This document shows, piece by piece, positions 53,188 through 62,792 of a DNA stretch of 64,000 nt. Both the position numbers and the translations under genes were made by a program. Source of the DNA: FEN-1219 sp039933105 (GTDB taxonomy: Bacteria > Pseudomonadota > Gammaproteobacteria > Steroidobacterales > Rariloculaceae); contig JBDTOT010000009.1 of NCBI GenBank assembly GCA_039933105.1, forward strand, positions 1 to 64,000, in the 5' to 3' direction. Numbering within the stretch: the stretch's first letter is position 1; every line of letters starts with the position of its first letter. Below the pieces are notes generated by a model that was not told the DNA's origin, did not search any database, and saw only the letters and a list, made by a program, of their open reading frames with translations.

Positions 53188-53940
53188 TCACAATGCCCAG
53201 GGGCTGGAGCCGTCGAAGACCCTGCCGAGAACGGTCGCGAGGCGCTCGAGTCCGGCCTCCATGAACCGATGGATTTGGCCATCGATGGACCCCGCGTCCA
53301 CGCCACGCCCCGCGGCGTAATTCAAGACGACGGCACAGACCGCATAGTCGATGCCAAGCTCGCGCGCCAGTACGGCCTCCGGCATGGCCGTCATACCCAC
53401 CATTGCACACCCGTCGCGCTGCATGCGGTTGATCTCGGCCGCGGTCTCGAGCCGCGGCCCTTGCGTGACTCCGTACGTGCCCGCATGCGGCGGGTAGCCG
53501 CAGTCCGCTAACGCCGCGGTGATCCGCCCGCGCAACAGAGGCGAAAACGGTTCGGCGAACTCCGCGTGCACGACGGGTGCGCCCGCACCGCCGAATGACG
53601 CGACACGACCGGAGGTGTAGTCGATGAGCTGGTCGGGCACGGCCAGGTCACCAGGCAATAGATCGGGAGCGATCGCGCCGACGGTGTTGACGCCGATGCA
53701 CGCGCGAATCCCGCGTTGCTGCAATGCCCAGAGGTTCGCGCGATAGTTGATTTCGTGCGGCGCAAACGCGTGGCCCTCGCCGTGGCGAGCGATGCACGCG
53801 ACACGCATGGCGCCGATCCGGACCGTGAACACCGGGCTGCTTGGCTCGCCGTACGGCGTTTTCGTCGGGCTGCGTGCGACCACCTCGAGTCCGAGCCGCT
53901 CGAAGCCGCTGCCGACGATCAGGGCGCTGGACTCACTCAT
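53188..53940 (-). CDS. S-methyl-5'-thioinosine phosphorylase (PNP/MTAP family)
   Basis: A 250-residue phosphorylase from ATG 53940. Family motifs: PYGEPSSPVF, ARHGEGHAFAPHEINYRANLWAL, TQGPRLETAAEINRM and the methionine pocket MVGMTAMPEAVLARELGI. NYAAGRG provides an Asn at the base-recognition position where adenosine-specific MTAPs have Asp, favouring 6-oxopurines, i.e. methylthioinosine. Last gene of the nagZ-hpt unit; its start overlaps the hpt stop by 8 nt. Confidence 0.88.
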   Translation of the reverse strand: MSESSALIVGSGFERLGLEVVARSPTKTPYGEPSSPVFTVRIGAMRVACIARHGEGHAFAPHEINYRANLWALQQRGIRACIGVNTVGAIAPDLLPGDLAVPDQLIDYTSGRVASFGGAGAPVVHAEFAEPFSPLLRGRITAALADCGYPPHAGTYGVTQGPRLETAAEINRMQRDGCAMVGMTAMPEAVLARELGIDYAVCAVVLNYAAGRGVDAGSIDGQIHRFMEAGLERLATVLGRVFDGSSPWAL

Positions 53941-54511
53941 GCTCCGTGCTCCCGTCGATAGCGTAGAGGGCCCGCAGCTCGCGCCAGTACCCAAAATAGT
54001 CCATGCCGCAGCCGAATACATAGACATCATCGACCGGCAAGCCCGCGAAGTCGACCTTCGGACGACGGCCCGCCTTCGCGACGCGTTTCACTACGAGCGC
54101 AGCCGCATATTGCTTCGCGACGCCGACGCGCGTGAGCTCTTGCTTCAGCGCGCGCAGCGTGTGGCCGCGATCGAGAATGTCGTCGACGACGAGCACAGTA
54201 CGTCCCTTCAGCTGCGCGCTCGGCCGCACGCGCCACGCAAGCTCACGCGGTGCCACTCCGCCGCCGTATCGCGTCACATGCACATAGTCGAACTCGTGTG
54301 GAAAATCGAAGCGCTTACACATTTCTACAGCGGCGAACGCGCCACCGTGCATCACGGCCAACACGACGGGGTTCGCGTGCCGCAAGCGTGACGTGGCTTC
54401 AGCAGCCATGCGATGGATGGCGCGCATGACTTCGGCGGTCGAATACAGCCGGCGCGCGCGCCGCCGCACGGCGAGCGCTGCGCTCGCACGCGCCGCGGCG
54501 TCAGCCTTCAA
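53933..54511 (-). CDS. hpt: Hypoxanthine-guanine phosphoribosyltransferase
   Basis: A 192-residue type I phosphoribosyltransferase. The PRPP motif VLVVDDILDRGHTLRAL and the MHGGAFAAVEMCKRF loop identify it. The start is uncertain: TTG 54511, overlapping the nagZ stop, is the likeliest; no ATG lies upstream in a sensible position. Purine salvage together with the adjacent methylthioinosine phosphorylase is logical, as that enzyme releases hypoxanthine. Confidence 0.88.
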   Translation of the reverse strand: MKADAAARASAALAVRRRARRLYSTAEVMRAIHRMAAEATSRLRHANPVVLAVMHGGAFAAVEMCKRFDFPHEFDYVHVTRYGGGVAPRELAWRVRPSAQLKGRTVLVVDDILDRGHTLRALKQELTRVGVAKQYAAALVVKRVAKAGRRPKVDFAGLPVDDVYVFGCGMDYFGYWRELRALYAIDGSTEHE

Positions 54512-55544
54512 GGTCGAGCTTCGGGCGCTTCGTGAGGGCGCCGACCGCGGCGCTCGCTGTTTGCCACTCGGCCGACGCATGCAGAGTCTCCCAGTCGAAC
54601 GTGCCGCGGCCATGCAAGCGCGTGAGGCGCAGCTGTGCCGCCGGATTCACAAACCCCTTCAACGATTCGAGCACCACGGGCACCTGCTCGGGCGAGTTGC
54701 ACAGCAACACGAGATCGCAACCGACATCTAGCGCGAGCCGCACGCGCTGCTCGACGGGCCCGACAACCGCCGCGCCGACCATACTGACATCGTCGGTGAT
54801 GACGGCGCCCTTAAAGCCGAGCACACCACGCAGCTGATCGTTGATCCACCAGCTCGACAGGCTCGCGGGCTTCTCGTCGACGGCGGGAAAGCTCACGTGC
54901 GCGATCATGGCCGCCGGCAGACCGGCACGGATCAGCTCGTGGTACGGCAGCAGGTCGTCAGTGATCTCGTCGTAGCCGCGCCGGTCGACGGCGAACTCCG
55001 TGTGAGAATCGCTGCGCGCGCCCGCATGCGTCGGGAAGTGCTTGGCCGTGACCGCCATCCCCGCGCGCTTCGCGCCCGCAGTGAACCGCCGCGCCAACGC
55101 GGCCACCGCTCGTGCATCCGAGTGGAACGCGCGGTCGCCGATGATCTCGGACAAGCCGAGATCGAGGTCGACACATGGCGTGAAACTCATGTCGATGCCC
55201 ACAGCGCGCAGCTCGGCCGCCATGAGCCAACCGAATGCGCCGGCGGTCTTAAGCGCCTTGTCGCGATCTTCGTCGTAGAGATGTCCGAGCGTGCGCAGCG
55301 GCGGAAGCCTGAAAAACGGCTCGCGAAAGCGCTGCACCCGTCCACCCTCGTGGTCGACGGTCACGAGCAGCGGCGGCTGGCGAAGCGCATGGATATCGGC
55401 GACGAGATCGCGGATCTGGGCGAGGCTCGCGAAGTTGCGCGTGAAGAGAATGACTCCGCCGACGAGCGGTGACTGCAGCCATTCGCGCTCGTCCGCAGCG
55501 ATCGCGGTACCGCGCAGGTCGATCATCAACGGGCCAAGCGACAC
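54501..55544 (-). CDS. nagZ: Beta-N-acetylhexosaminidase NagZ
   Basis: A 347-residue cytoplasmic GH3 enzyme of peptidoglycan recycling that removes GlcNAc from anhydromuropeptides. Motifs: LVTVDHEGGRVQRF, KHFPTHAGARSDSH (the family usually has KHFPGHG, so two positions differ) and VITDDVSMVGA with the nucleophile Asp. Flanked by an L,D-transpeptidase gene (20 nt upstream) and hpt (overlap), forming an envelope/salvage operon. Confidence 0.95.
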   Translation of the reverse strand: MSLGPLMIDLRGTAIAADEREWLQSPLVGGVILFTRNFASLAQIRDLVADIHALRQPPLLVTVDHEGGRVQRFREPFFRLPPLRTLGHLYDEDRDKALKTAGAFGWLMAAELRAVGIDMSFTPCVDLDLGLSEIIGDRAFHSDARAVAALARRFTAGAKRAGMAVTAKHFPTHAGARSDSHTEFAVDRRGYDEITDDLLPYHELIRAGLPAAMIAHVSFPAVDEKPASLSSWWINDQLRGVLGFKGAVITDDVSMVGAAVVGPVEQRVRLALDVGCDLVLLCNSPEQVPVVLESLKGFVNPAAQLRLTRLHGRGTFDWETLHASAEWQTASAAVGALTKRPKLDLEG

Positions 55545-55564
55545 GATCCGTCCTCGAGCTGCCG

Positions 55565-56062
55565 CTACGAGATCTCGACGCTCGTTCCCGGGGAAACGAG
55601 GTCGAACAGCTCGACGATATCGGCGTTACGCATGCGAACACACCCGATCGAGCCCGGCACGCCGAGCGGCTCGCTGTCCGGCATCCCGTGGATATAAATG
55701 TAGCGGCGCATTGTATCCACATTGCCGAGGCGGTTCCTCCCAACCTCGGTGCCGGACAGCCACAGGATCCGCGTGAGGATCCAGTCGCGCTCCGGGAACT
55801 GCACTTCGAGCTGCGGCGTGTAGATCTCGCCGGTCGGCCGCCTGCCACGAAACACGGCGTTGGCCGGCGCGGCAGTACCGATCTTGGCGCGAATCACGTG
55901 CAGGCCGCGCGGTGTTTTTAGGCTGCCTTTGACTTCGCCGGCGCCGTGTTTCGACGTCGACACGGAGTAGATCTTCCACGGCCGACCGTCGCGCGACAGG
56001 TGAAGCTCCTGCGCCGCGAGCAAGATGGTAATACTCAGGGGCGTCGTTCTGCGTCGGTCCAT
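55565..56062 (-). CDS. L,D-transpeptidase (YkuD domain)
   Basis: A 165-residue protein from ATG 56062. The domain is small and lacks an obvious signal peptide. YkuD motifs: ELHLSRDGRPWKIYSVSTSK near the start and the catalytic IYIHGMPD...GSIGCVRMRNADIVELF with the Cys nucleophile and His. It could cross-link or trim peptidoglycan if exported, otherwise act on recycled peptides. Its start overlaps the CYTH gene by 28 nt. Confidence 0.9.
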   Translation of the reverse strand: MDRRRTTPLSITILLAAQELHLSRDGRPWKIYSVSTSKHGAGEVKGSLKTPRGLHVIRAKIGTAAPANAVFRGRRPTGEIYTPQLEVQFPERDWILTRILWLSGTEVGRNRLGNVDTMRRYIYIHGMPDSEPLGVPGSIGCVRMRNADIVELFDLVSPGTSVEIS

Positions 56063-56520
56063 GCGCTGAAGGGATGCTCGACCAGGCTCACGTTGTAGTA
56101 GCGGCGCAGGTGGGTGACCTCTTGGCCGAGCCACGCGGGACGCCCAAATACCTGGTCCTCGGCGTCGAGCTCGAGCTCCGCCACGACGAGGCCCGTGTTG
56201 GTGCCGCCGAACTCGTCGACCTCCCATTCGAACCCTTCGAACTCGACGTAGTGACGGGTCTTCTCGACGAGCGGCCCCGGGCACAGCGAGAGCAGCTCCC
56301 GCCCCTCGCCGACCGGGATCTCGTACTCATATTCCAGGCGAGACGCGACCAGCCCGCCGGACTTGATGTTCAGGTGGGCTCGATCGCCAGCGATGCGGAC
56401 TCGTAGGGACACGCGCTCGGTGCCGGCCAAGTAGCCTTGGCTCATGGCTTGCCGGCGATGCGCGAGCGGGCGCCACGCGTCGTTTTTCAGGAGGAATTTG
56501 CGCTCAATCTCGCGGGGCAT
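56035..56520 (-). CDS. CYTH domain protein (triphosphatase family)
   Basis: A 161-residue protein from ATG 56520. The signature EIERKFL (4-10) and the following alternating Arg/Lys/Glu strands (RVSLRVRIAGDRAHLNIKSG, EYEYEIPV, EWEVDEFGG) form the triphosphate tunnel. Such short bacterial CYTH proteins hydrolyse inorganic or nucleoside triphosphates. Leads the operon with the L,D-transpeptidase, nagZ, hpt and the phosphorylase. Confidence 0.92.
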   Translation of the reverse strand: MPREIERKFLLKNDAWRPLAHRRQAMSQGYLAGTERVSLRVRIAGDRAHLNIKSGGLVASRLEYEYEIPVGEGRELLSLCPGPLVEKTRHYVEFEGFEWEVDEFGGTNTGLVVAELELDAEDQVFGRPAWLGQEVTHLRRYYNVSLVEHPFSAWTDAERRP

Positions 56521-56645
56521 GCGCCTTGGCAAAAGCGGCGGGCCATCGTGGCCCGGCGTCGCCGCATCCTACCACTGGCGTAAGCCACGGACAGCGGCGC
56601 CGCGTCTCTGTTACGCCACGAACCGAGTGCGCGTTCGAACCCGGT

Positions 56646-57470
56646 TTACCAGGGCGCGGTCGTTCCGTCGAACTGCAGGAAACGCCCCGTGTCTTTGATC
56701 GTCGCCTTGTCGATGATCTTGATCATCCCCGTGACACTCGGCTCCATGTCGACCGTGTTTGGCTGACCGCGATTGCTCTCGAGGCGCTCCGTCACCACGG
56801 TGCCGGGATGCAGCATCAGCACCGTGATGCCCTCTGCCTTCGTCTTGACGGCGACGAGCTGCATGGCGCGGTTCAACGCTGACTTGCTCGACCGATACGC
56901 GATGCCTTGCGGCCCCGGTAGCGGCTTGCTGAGCGAGCCGTTCGTCGAGCTGATCGCGATGATCATTTTCTTCTTGCTCGCGCGCACGTTGTCGATAAGG
57001 CTCTCGGAGACGATCAACGGGCCCCGCACGTTCGTGGCCATGATCGTGTCGAACAGCGCGTAGTCGAGGTTCCCGAAAGTTTGCGTGTCGCCGGCGCCGG
57101 TGCAGGTTTCGGACTTGCACGCCGAGCGGTCGCTATACACGCCGGCGTTGTTGATGAGCACGTCGATGGGCACGCCCTTCAGTTTTGCGGCCGAAGCTTT
57201 CACATCCTCGATGTTCGATACGTCCATGTGCTCGACGCGCACGTTCGGATACTTCGCGGCCAACGGCGCCAGCGTCTCCGGCATGTCGTGGCGCCGATGC
57301 GTGGCGATCACGGTCCACCCCTTGGCAGCGTACTGCTTGGCGAATTCGAGACCTAGTCCCGAGTTCGCTCCTGTGATCAATACCGTCTCCGCGGCAGCCG
57401 GTCGCATTAGCGCGAATGCGCTGCACACGAAAGCTGTCACCACCATCCCTGACGCGCGAAAACGAATCAT
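56646..57470 (-). CDS. SDR oxidoreductase with signal peptide
   Basis: A 274-residue short-chain dehydrogenase. The Rossmann motif TGANSGLG (35-42 or so), VLINNAGVYSD, and the catalytic Ser/Tyr/Lys in SSTNGSLSK and YRSSKSA are intact. Unusually it has a typical signal peptide ending RPAAA-ETV directly before the first strand, as does its damaged paralogue at 58713-59524. Substrate unknown; the neighbouring TonB receptor and SnoaL-like proteins suggest a role in catabolism of an imported hydrophobic compound. Confidence 0.9.
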   Translation of the reverse strand: MIRFRASGMVVTAFVCSAFALMRPAAAETVLITGANSGLGLEFAKQYAAKGWTVIATHRRHDMPETLAPLAAKYPNVRVEHMDVSNIEDVKASAAKLKGVPIDVLINNAGVYSDRSACKSETCTGAGDTQTFGNLDYALFDTIMATNVRGPLIVSESLIDNVRASKKKMIIAISSTNGSLSKPLPGPQGIAYRSSKSALNRAMQLVAVKTKAEGITVLMLHPGTVVTERLESNRGQPNTVDMEPSVTGMIKIIDKATIKDTGRFLQFDGTTAPW

Positions 57471-57521
57471 TTGCCTCTTCTCCTACTTTGTTCGAATGCT
57501 GCTCTAGTTAATCAACTGAAG

Positions 57522-58631
57522 TTACGCGGCGAGCACCGTGCGCGCCTCGGCAACCGCTCCCGGCGTTGCTCTACCGCGGACGTCCGTGTCCGCGTCGGCC
57601 ACCGGGCGGCTCACGAGCTGTAATGCTTGTACGAACGGCGCCTCGACATCGACGGCCAGCGCCTCTGCGAGCCGGTCGAGATCGCAATGGCGATAGTCGC
57701 GCGGACTCAAACCGAACTCCTTGCGAAACGCCGACGAGAAATGCGCGGCGCTGTTGAAGCCCCACGAGAACGCGATGTCCGTGATGCTCTGGTGATCGAA
57801 ATCGGCATGCCGGAGGTCGAGCAAGCACGCTCGCAGCCGTTCCCGACGGATGTACTCGGAAGCACACTCACCTTCTTCGGCGAACAAGAGCTGCAGATAG
57901 CGCGTCGTGACGCCGATGCGCTCAGCCACGGCGTGCACCGACAACGCGGGATTGCGCAACTCCGTTCCAATCAGCTCTTTGATCTGCTCGCAGCGGAGTT
58001 TCTTGAAGGGATCCACGCGGCCACGGCGCGCAACTCGACCGTAACCGTGGGCGAGCAACTTCAGCAATGCGTCGGCAGCGACGACGCCATCGGTGCTTGC
58101 GCGGCCCGAATCGACTGCGCTCCAGACCGCAACAAGCAGCCGCGAGATCAGACTCGAAAGCACGTTGTTGCTGCCCATGCGCAAGCAATCGATGTCGTCG
58201 GCGACGGGCAGGTGACGTTCCAGCAGCGCGAACGGAATGCTGAGACACAGGCCCGCATGCGCCTCGCGATACTCGCCTGCGACACCGGCGGCCGAGTCCG
58301 ACAACACGCACTCTCCTGCGTGTTGCACGAAGCTCTCGTCGCCGACGGTCACCCTACGAGGCTTGTTCGCCATGAATACACAGAAGTGACGCAGCCGGTT
58401 GCTCATTGCGCGCGTCGGGATTGTCTCGTACGCCAGCGCCGACGACGCCACTGTGGCCGACGCCACCATGTCGCCGACGGACTCCACGCGGAAGAACATT
58501 TTGGCGCCCGGCAGGTAGTTCGGCCCGAGCGTGGAATACGCCATCGCGCGCTTGAGCTCAGGATCGGTGCGCCAGCTATCGACGGAATGACCCGCGAACT
58601 CGGCGCCTACTGCGATTGAAAAGCTACCCAT
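57522..58631 (-). CDS. AraC/XylS-family transcriptional regulator
   Basis: A 369-residue protein from ATG 58631, with GGGGGA 4 nt upstream. The N-terminal half resembles the AraC_binding_2/NahR-like ligand domain (about 35-210). The C-terminal AraC DNA-binding domain (about 230-325) holds two helix-turn-helices: SVHAVAERIGVTTRYLQLLF and ITDIAFSWGFNSAAHFSSAF. It lies between the two SDR genes and likely controls them or the TonB-receptor locus. Confidence 0.92.
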   Translation of the reverse strand: MGSFSIAVGAEFAGHSVDSWRTDPELKRAMAYSTLGPNYLPGAKMFFRVESVGDMVASATVASSALAYETIPTRAMSNRLRHFCVFMANKPRRVTVGDESFVQHAGECVLSDSAAGVAGEYREAHAGLCLSIPFALLERHLPVADDIDCLRMGSNNVLSSLISRLLVAVWSAVDSGRASTDGVVAADALLKLLAHGYGRVARRGRVDPFKKLRCEQIKELIGTELRNPALSVHAVAERIGVTTRYLQLLFAEEGECASEYIRRERLRACLLDLRHADFDHQSITDIAFSWGFNSAAHFSSAFRKEFGLSPRDYRHCDLDRLAEALAVDVEAPFVQALQLVSRPVADADTDVRGRATPGAVAEARTVLAA

Positions 58632-58712
58632 GCTTCCCCCACTCGGATCGTTACGCATGCCGCAACGCCCGAGTGTGCTCTTGGCCTATTGCGTTGCAAA
58701 GGACCCATCGGC

Positions 58713-59524
58713 TCACCACGGTAGACTCGAGCCGTCGTACAGCAGGAACTTGCCGCTGTCGCGCTTCGCGAGCTTTGCGATCGTAGTAATCATCTGGCGC
58801 ACGGAGTCCTGCGTGTCGAGCATGCCTGGGTTCTTCAGGTCCGTTTGTTTCTCGACGCGGACGGACCCGGGATGCATCGGCACGACGATCACGTCCGTGT
58901 CCTTCAATACTTCGGCCAGAGTGACAGTGGCTTTTTCTGCGCCGCCTTGCTCGTGCCGTACCACAAAATTCGTGTCGCAACTTCTGGCGTGCTGATCGTC
59001 CCGAGCGTCGACGTGATCATGACGATCTTCTTTTGCTTGCTAGCCTTCACGTTATCGATGAACGCCTCGGACACCACGAGTGGGCCACGCACGTTGATGT
59101 GCATGAACTCATCGAACTGCTCGTAGTTCAGCGTTCCGAACTGCTGGTTCGGATCCGAAGGCGCCATCCAATCGAGGAAACTGAAAATGCCCGCATTGTT
59201 GATCAACAGATCGATCGGCTGCCCGCGCAATTTCGTCGCCAACGCCTCGACCTGCTCGACGCTCGCGACGTCCATCTTTTCGATGCGAACGTTGTGGCGT
59301 TCGCGCGCAAGATCGGCCAGCTCTTTCGGCGGCGTATCACGACGATGAGTCGCGATCACGGTCCAGCCCTGCGCCGCGTACTGTTTCGTGAATTCGAGGC
59401 CGATGCCGGAATTGGCGCCGGTGATCAACACCGTCTCGGCCGCTGCGAACCGTCCAAACACCATTGCAAGCACAGCCAGGAACGCGATCCGCGACGACTG
59501 TCGCCGTTTATTGTTGTTCGCCAT
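58713..59524 (-). pseudogene. SDR oxidoreductase with signal peptide, frameshifted
   Basis: From ATG 59524 a signal peptide (ending GRFAAA-ETV) and the SDR core (TGANSGIG, LLINNAGIFSF, WYGTSKAA) are in one frame, which ends at 58904. The remainder (KATVTLAEVLKDTDVIVV...DSGKFLLYDGSSLPW, to 58713) is in another frame. The break coincides with an A5 run on the minus strand (58936-58932); one more A gives SKAAQKKATV and a full protein that aligns with the intact paralogue at 56646. It is a recent mutation, a sequencing error, or less likely a programmed shift. Confidence 0.85.
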
Positions 59525-59597
59525 TCCGCAACGCGTCCTGCGTCGACGAAGCACGCCGCAGCGGCCGAAAGTAGCCGCTGCGGCGCGTCGTTGTGTC

Positions 59598-62006
59598 TTA
59601 CCTGAAGTTCATCTTCATCTCGACGCCGAACTCACGCGGACGTTCGACCGTCGACCAATCGAGCTCCCAGATCGAGCCGTAGAAGCCCCCGTTCACGACC
59701 TGCTTGTCCGTGAGGTTGGTGCCGAACAACGACACTTCCCAACGCGCATCGCCCGCGGGCACGTACTGCAACCGCGCGTTCACCAGGCCGTAGTCGCCCG
59801 CTTCGTAGCGGAACGGGAAGCCCAGGTACTGCGGGTGGTACTTCGGATCCGCGTAACGCTGAAAACCACTGACGTAGTTGTAGTCGACACGCGTCGTGAG
59901 ACCCGCGCCGCTCTTCAACCTGGCCTCGTGCTGCAAGCCCACGTTATACGTTTGCTTCGGCGCTTGCGCGAAGTCGCTGCCCACGCCCACCGGTGACTGA
60001 GTGGGATCCAGCAGGAAGGTCTTGTACCCCGTGTCGAGCAGTCCCAAGTTGAAGTTGACCTTCAGCTTCTGCGTCGCCAACCAGGTGAACTCGCCCTCGA
60101 TGCCGTTCGCTTCCGCACCCGCGGCGTTCTGCGTGATGATCGTGACGGCGTACACGCCGATCGACGGATCCACGAAGTTCGACCGGATCTGGACGTCGTC
60201 CCACATCGTGTGGAAGACCGACGCGTTGAGGCGGATGCGACCGTTCGCGAGATCCGACCGGAAACCGACCTCGTAGGTCTTGATGGTTTCAGGATCGTAT
60301 TTCACGAGGCGTCGACCAGTTCCAGTCGTGACCGGATCCGCGCCACCGGCGTTGAACCCCTCCGAATAGCTGACGTAGCCCATGACGTTGGCGCTGAACT
60401 TACGCTTCAGCGAGAGGCGGGTCGTCAACTTATCGAACGTGACCGAGTCCGTGGTTAGCGGAGTGCCGGCCCATGGATCACCGCTCACGAACGGCCCGAC
60501 GTGCGCCGGAACCGGGCTCGTAACACCGACGATCGGCGCTTCGTTGACCGCGACCTTGTCCTGCTTGTGGTAGCGCATGCCGGCCGTGAGGTCGAGCTTG
60601 TCGTTCAGATGGATGTCGACCTCACCGAATGCCGCGTACCCGTCTTCCGACCGGTGCAGCAACTGCTCGGTGTTACCGATACTGTTCTGATAGACGTTGA
60701 TGGCCTGAGCGCAAGTCGCGAGCGTCGTCGCCGCCTGGCACTGCGGAGTCGCCAACACGGCTGCCGTGCTGAATCGGCCGTCGGCGAATTCCTCGAAGCC
60801 CCAGAACGGATTGTGCGCATCGCTGGTCTGGCGCCAGTAGTAGAAGCCACCGACCCAGTCGATGCGACCTTTGGTGCCGGAAAGCTGGAGTTCCTGGCTG
60901 CGCAGAGCGGATTTATTGTTCTGGTACGTTTCGACGATTTCGTACGGCGACATGTCCCAATCGAGAAGCTGGTGTTGTTCCTCGTAGATCGAGCCGGTCC
61001 ACGACTTCAACGTCATCTTGTCCGTGAGGTTCCACGTTGCCTCGACGGAGCCCTGCTTCGTATGGATCGTCGCCGGCTCCCACGCATTGAGGTTGTTCTC
61101 CCACTCGCCGAGAAGGCCGCCCGGATAACCGGCCACGTTGTGCACCGCGTCGACTGGGTGGCCCGACAACGTGTACAGATCGATCGCACCCCGCTCGAAG
61201 CCGACGAGCTTCGCGCCCTGCGGCACGGCCCAGCGTGAGATGCGCGCGTCCGTCGGATGCGACATGTTGTCGCTGTACTTCGCGCGCAGCTTGAACTTTT
61301 CGGTCGGCGACCAGACCAGGTCACCGGCCACGTTCGTCATGTCGACCTGGCCGTAGTCCTTGTTGTTCCCGATGCTGTGCACGTAGCCGTTGCGGTTCAA
61401 GGACGAAGCAGAGATGCGCGACTTCAGTGTATCGGTGATCGGCACATCGATGCCGATGATCGCATCGCGGCGATCGTAGCTGCCGAGTGCGACGGATCCC
61501 TTGGCGGCGAACTGATCGCCCGGCTCGCTCGTCACAACGCGAATGGCGCCGCCCGTCGAGTCGCGGCCGTACAGCGTGCCCTGCGGACCACGCAGCACTT
61601 CGATGCGCTCGATGTCCTGCAGATTAAAATCCGCCAAACCGGACGTATACGGCTGCCAGATGCCATCGATGTAGAAGCCGACGCGTGGAATACCGCGGAT
61701 CGAGAAACCGACTTCCGACGTCGGGCCGTTCGTGCCGCCGATGATGCTCAGATTCGGGACGGTGCCCTGCAACTTCTGGATCGAGTCGATGCCCTGCATC
61801 GTCAGATCTGCGTTCGTCATCGCGACGATCGAGATTGGGACGTCTTGCAGATTTGCCGAGCGCCGCGTCGCCGTGACGACGATCTCTTCGAGGCCGCCAC
61901 CGCTCTGGGCGCTTGCGCCCTGCTGACCGAGTGCCGTCTGGGAGCCCGCGGCCCCGAGCACGGTGATGCTGGCCGTGGCCAGCGAATTGAGTAACTTACC
62001 CCTCAC
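59598..62006 (-). CDS. TonB-dependent outer-membrane receptor
   Basis: An 802-residue protein with signal peptide (about 1-28), a TonB-box/plug start (LEEIVVTATRRSANLQDVPISI), plug motifs VLRGPQGTLYGRDSTGGAIRV-like, a 22-strand barrel and the closing Phe-type strand (EFGVEMKMNFR). It belongs to the large CirA/FecA-like class frequent in Sphingomonads and Steroidobacter-like bacteria that import hydrophobic or aromatic compounds. The ligand is unknown. Downstream of two SnoaL-like genes (36-nt gap). Confidence 0.93.
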   Translation of the reverse strand: MRGKLLNSLATASITVLGAAGSQTALGQQGASAQSGGGLEEIVVTATRRSANLQDVPISIVAMTNADLTMQGIDSIQKLQGTVPNLSIIGGTNGPTSEVGFSIRGIPRVGFYIDGIWQPYTSGLADFNLQDIERIEVLRGPQGTLYGRDSTGGAIRVVTSEPGDQFAAKGSVALGSYDRRDAIIGIDVPITDTLKSRISASSLNRNGYVHSIGNNKDYGQVDMTNVAGDLVWSPTEKFKLRAKYSDNMSHPTDARISRWAVPQGAKLVGFERGAIDLYTLSGHPVDAVHNVAGYPGGLLGEWENNLNAWEPATIHTKQGSVEATWNLTDKMTLKSWTGSIYEEQHQLLDWDMSPYEIVETYQNNKSALRSQELQLSGTKGRIDWVGGFYYWRQTSDAHNPFWGFEEFADGRFSTAAVLATPQCQAATTLATCAQAINVYQNSIGNTEQLLHRSEDGYAAFGEVDIHLNDKLDLTAGMRYHKQDKVAVNEAPIVGVTSPVPAHVGPFVSGDPWAGTPLTTDSVTFDKLTTRLSLKRKFSANVMGYVSYSEGFNAGGADPVTTGTGRRLVKYDPETIKTYEVGFRSDLANGRIRLNASVFHTMWDDVQIRSNFVDPSIGVYAVTIITQNAAGAEANGIEGEFTWLATQKLKVNFNLGLLDTGYKTFLLDPTQSPVGVGSDFAQAPKQTYNVGLQHEARLKSGAGLTTRVDYNYVSGFQRYADPKYHPQYLGFPFRYEAGDYGLVNARLQYVPAGDARWEVSLFGTNLTDKQVVNGGFYGSIWELDWSTVERPREFGVEMKMNFR

Positions 62007-62042
62007 TGTAATCTCCTGCTTTAGTAACCAAACTTCTAAGTG

Positions 62043-62792
62043 TCATCGCGCTGCAACGGCCGGCGCTGCGTGCGGGCTGCGACTCTGCTCGGCGCGCGCT
62101 GCCCAGTCTTCTGCGCTCAGCGGATTCAAAGGCCGCAGATACGAGATGTCGGAGCGATCCCAGCGGCCGAGGCATGCCGTCGCGCAGAGGTCGACGGGCT
62201 GCAGCAGCATGGTGATGTCGTGGGTGTACTCGTGGACGATCATTCGCCACTGGCCGTCGCGGCGTTCGTAGCGATTCTCGTAGCGCCCCGTGCCGAGCGA
62301 CGTCAGCTTGCCGCCCACGAGAGCACGGCCCGGCGTCGGCGCACCGGGCGTGTCGAGCGCCTTGTTTCGCGGCATATCCGACGAATACAGGATGTAACCC
62401 TCTTCGTGCGCCGTGTTGCCGTCCACATCAAGCGTCAAACCCGTGACGTGATGTTGGTGCGCCGCCGCGTTCGAGTGCCCGTTATTGGCATACGAGGAAA
62501 TGTCAGCCACCTTGACCTGTGTGCTATAGCTGATCGACGCCTCCGGCCAGAACGACTTCGGCATCAACTCCACGTCATGCCGATCGAGGCCGCGCGTGTA
62601 GTTCAGCTCGTTGTCCCAGATGGCCTGATACGTTGCCATCGAGGCGACGTCCGCCTCGAGCTTCGCGAGCTTAGTGTCCAACGCGTGTAGCACGGCGAGA
62701 TCCGCAGCGGCTTTGCCCGTGTCGGTGCCGCCGCGGCTGCACGCGGCAACAGCGGCGACCACGAGGACACCGCCCAAGATCGCGCGGCGCAT
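62043..62792 (-). CDS. SnoaL-like (NTF2-fold) lipoprotein
   Basis: A 249-residue protein from ATG 62792. Lipobox VAAVAAC, coiled segment, then an NTF2-fold domain with LNYTRGLDRHDVELM, AAHQHHVTGLTLDVDG and YENRYERRDGQWRM. The His-rich HQHHVTG motif is shared with its neighbour. The ATG overlaps the previous stop (TGATG), so the two are coupled. Likely isomerase, cyclase or binding protein in the envelope. Confidence 0.85.
   Translation of the reverse strand: MRRAILGGVLVVAAVAACSRGGTDTGKAAADLAVLHALDTKLAKLEADVASMATYQAIWDNELNYTRGLDRHDVELMPKSFWPEASISYSTQVKVADISSYANNGHSNAAAHQHHVTGLTLDVDGNTAHEEGYILYSSDMPRNKALDTPGAPTPGRALVGGKLTSLGTGRYENRYERRDGQWRMIVHEYTHDITMLLQPVDLCATACLGRWDRSDISYLRPLNPLSAEDWAARAEQSRSPHAAPAVAAR

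Noticed and set aside
58904..58964. Programmed -1 ribosomal frameshift in the SDR gene.
   Set aside because: AAA-AAG is present, but the optimal A-AAA-AAG heptamer and a clear stimulatory hairpin are not seen. A plain one-base loss in a homopolymer is simpler; kept only as an alternative.
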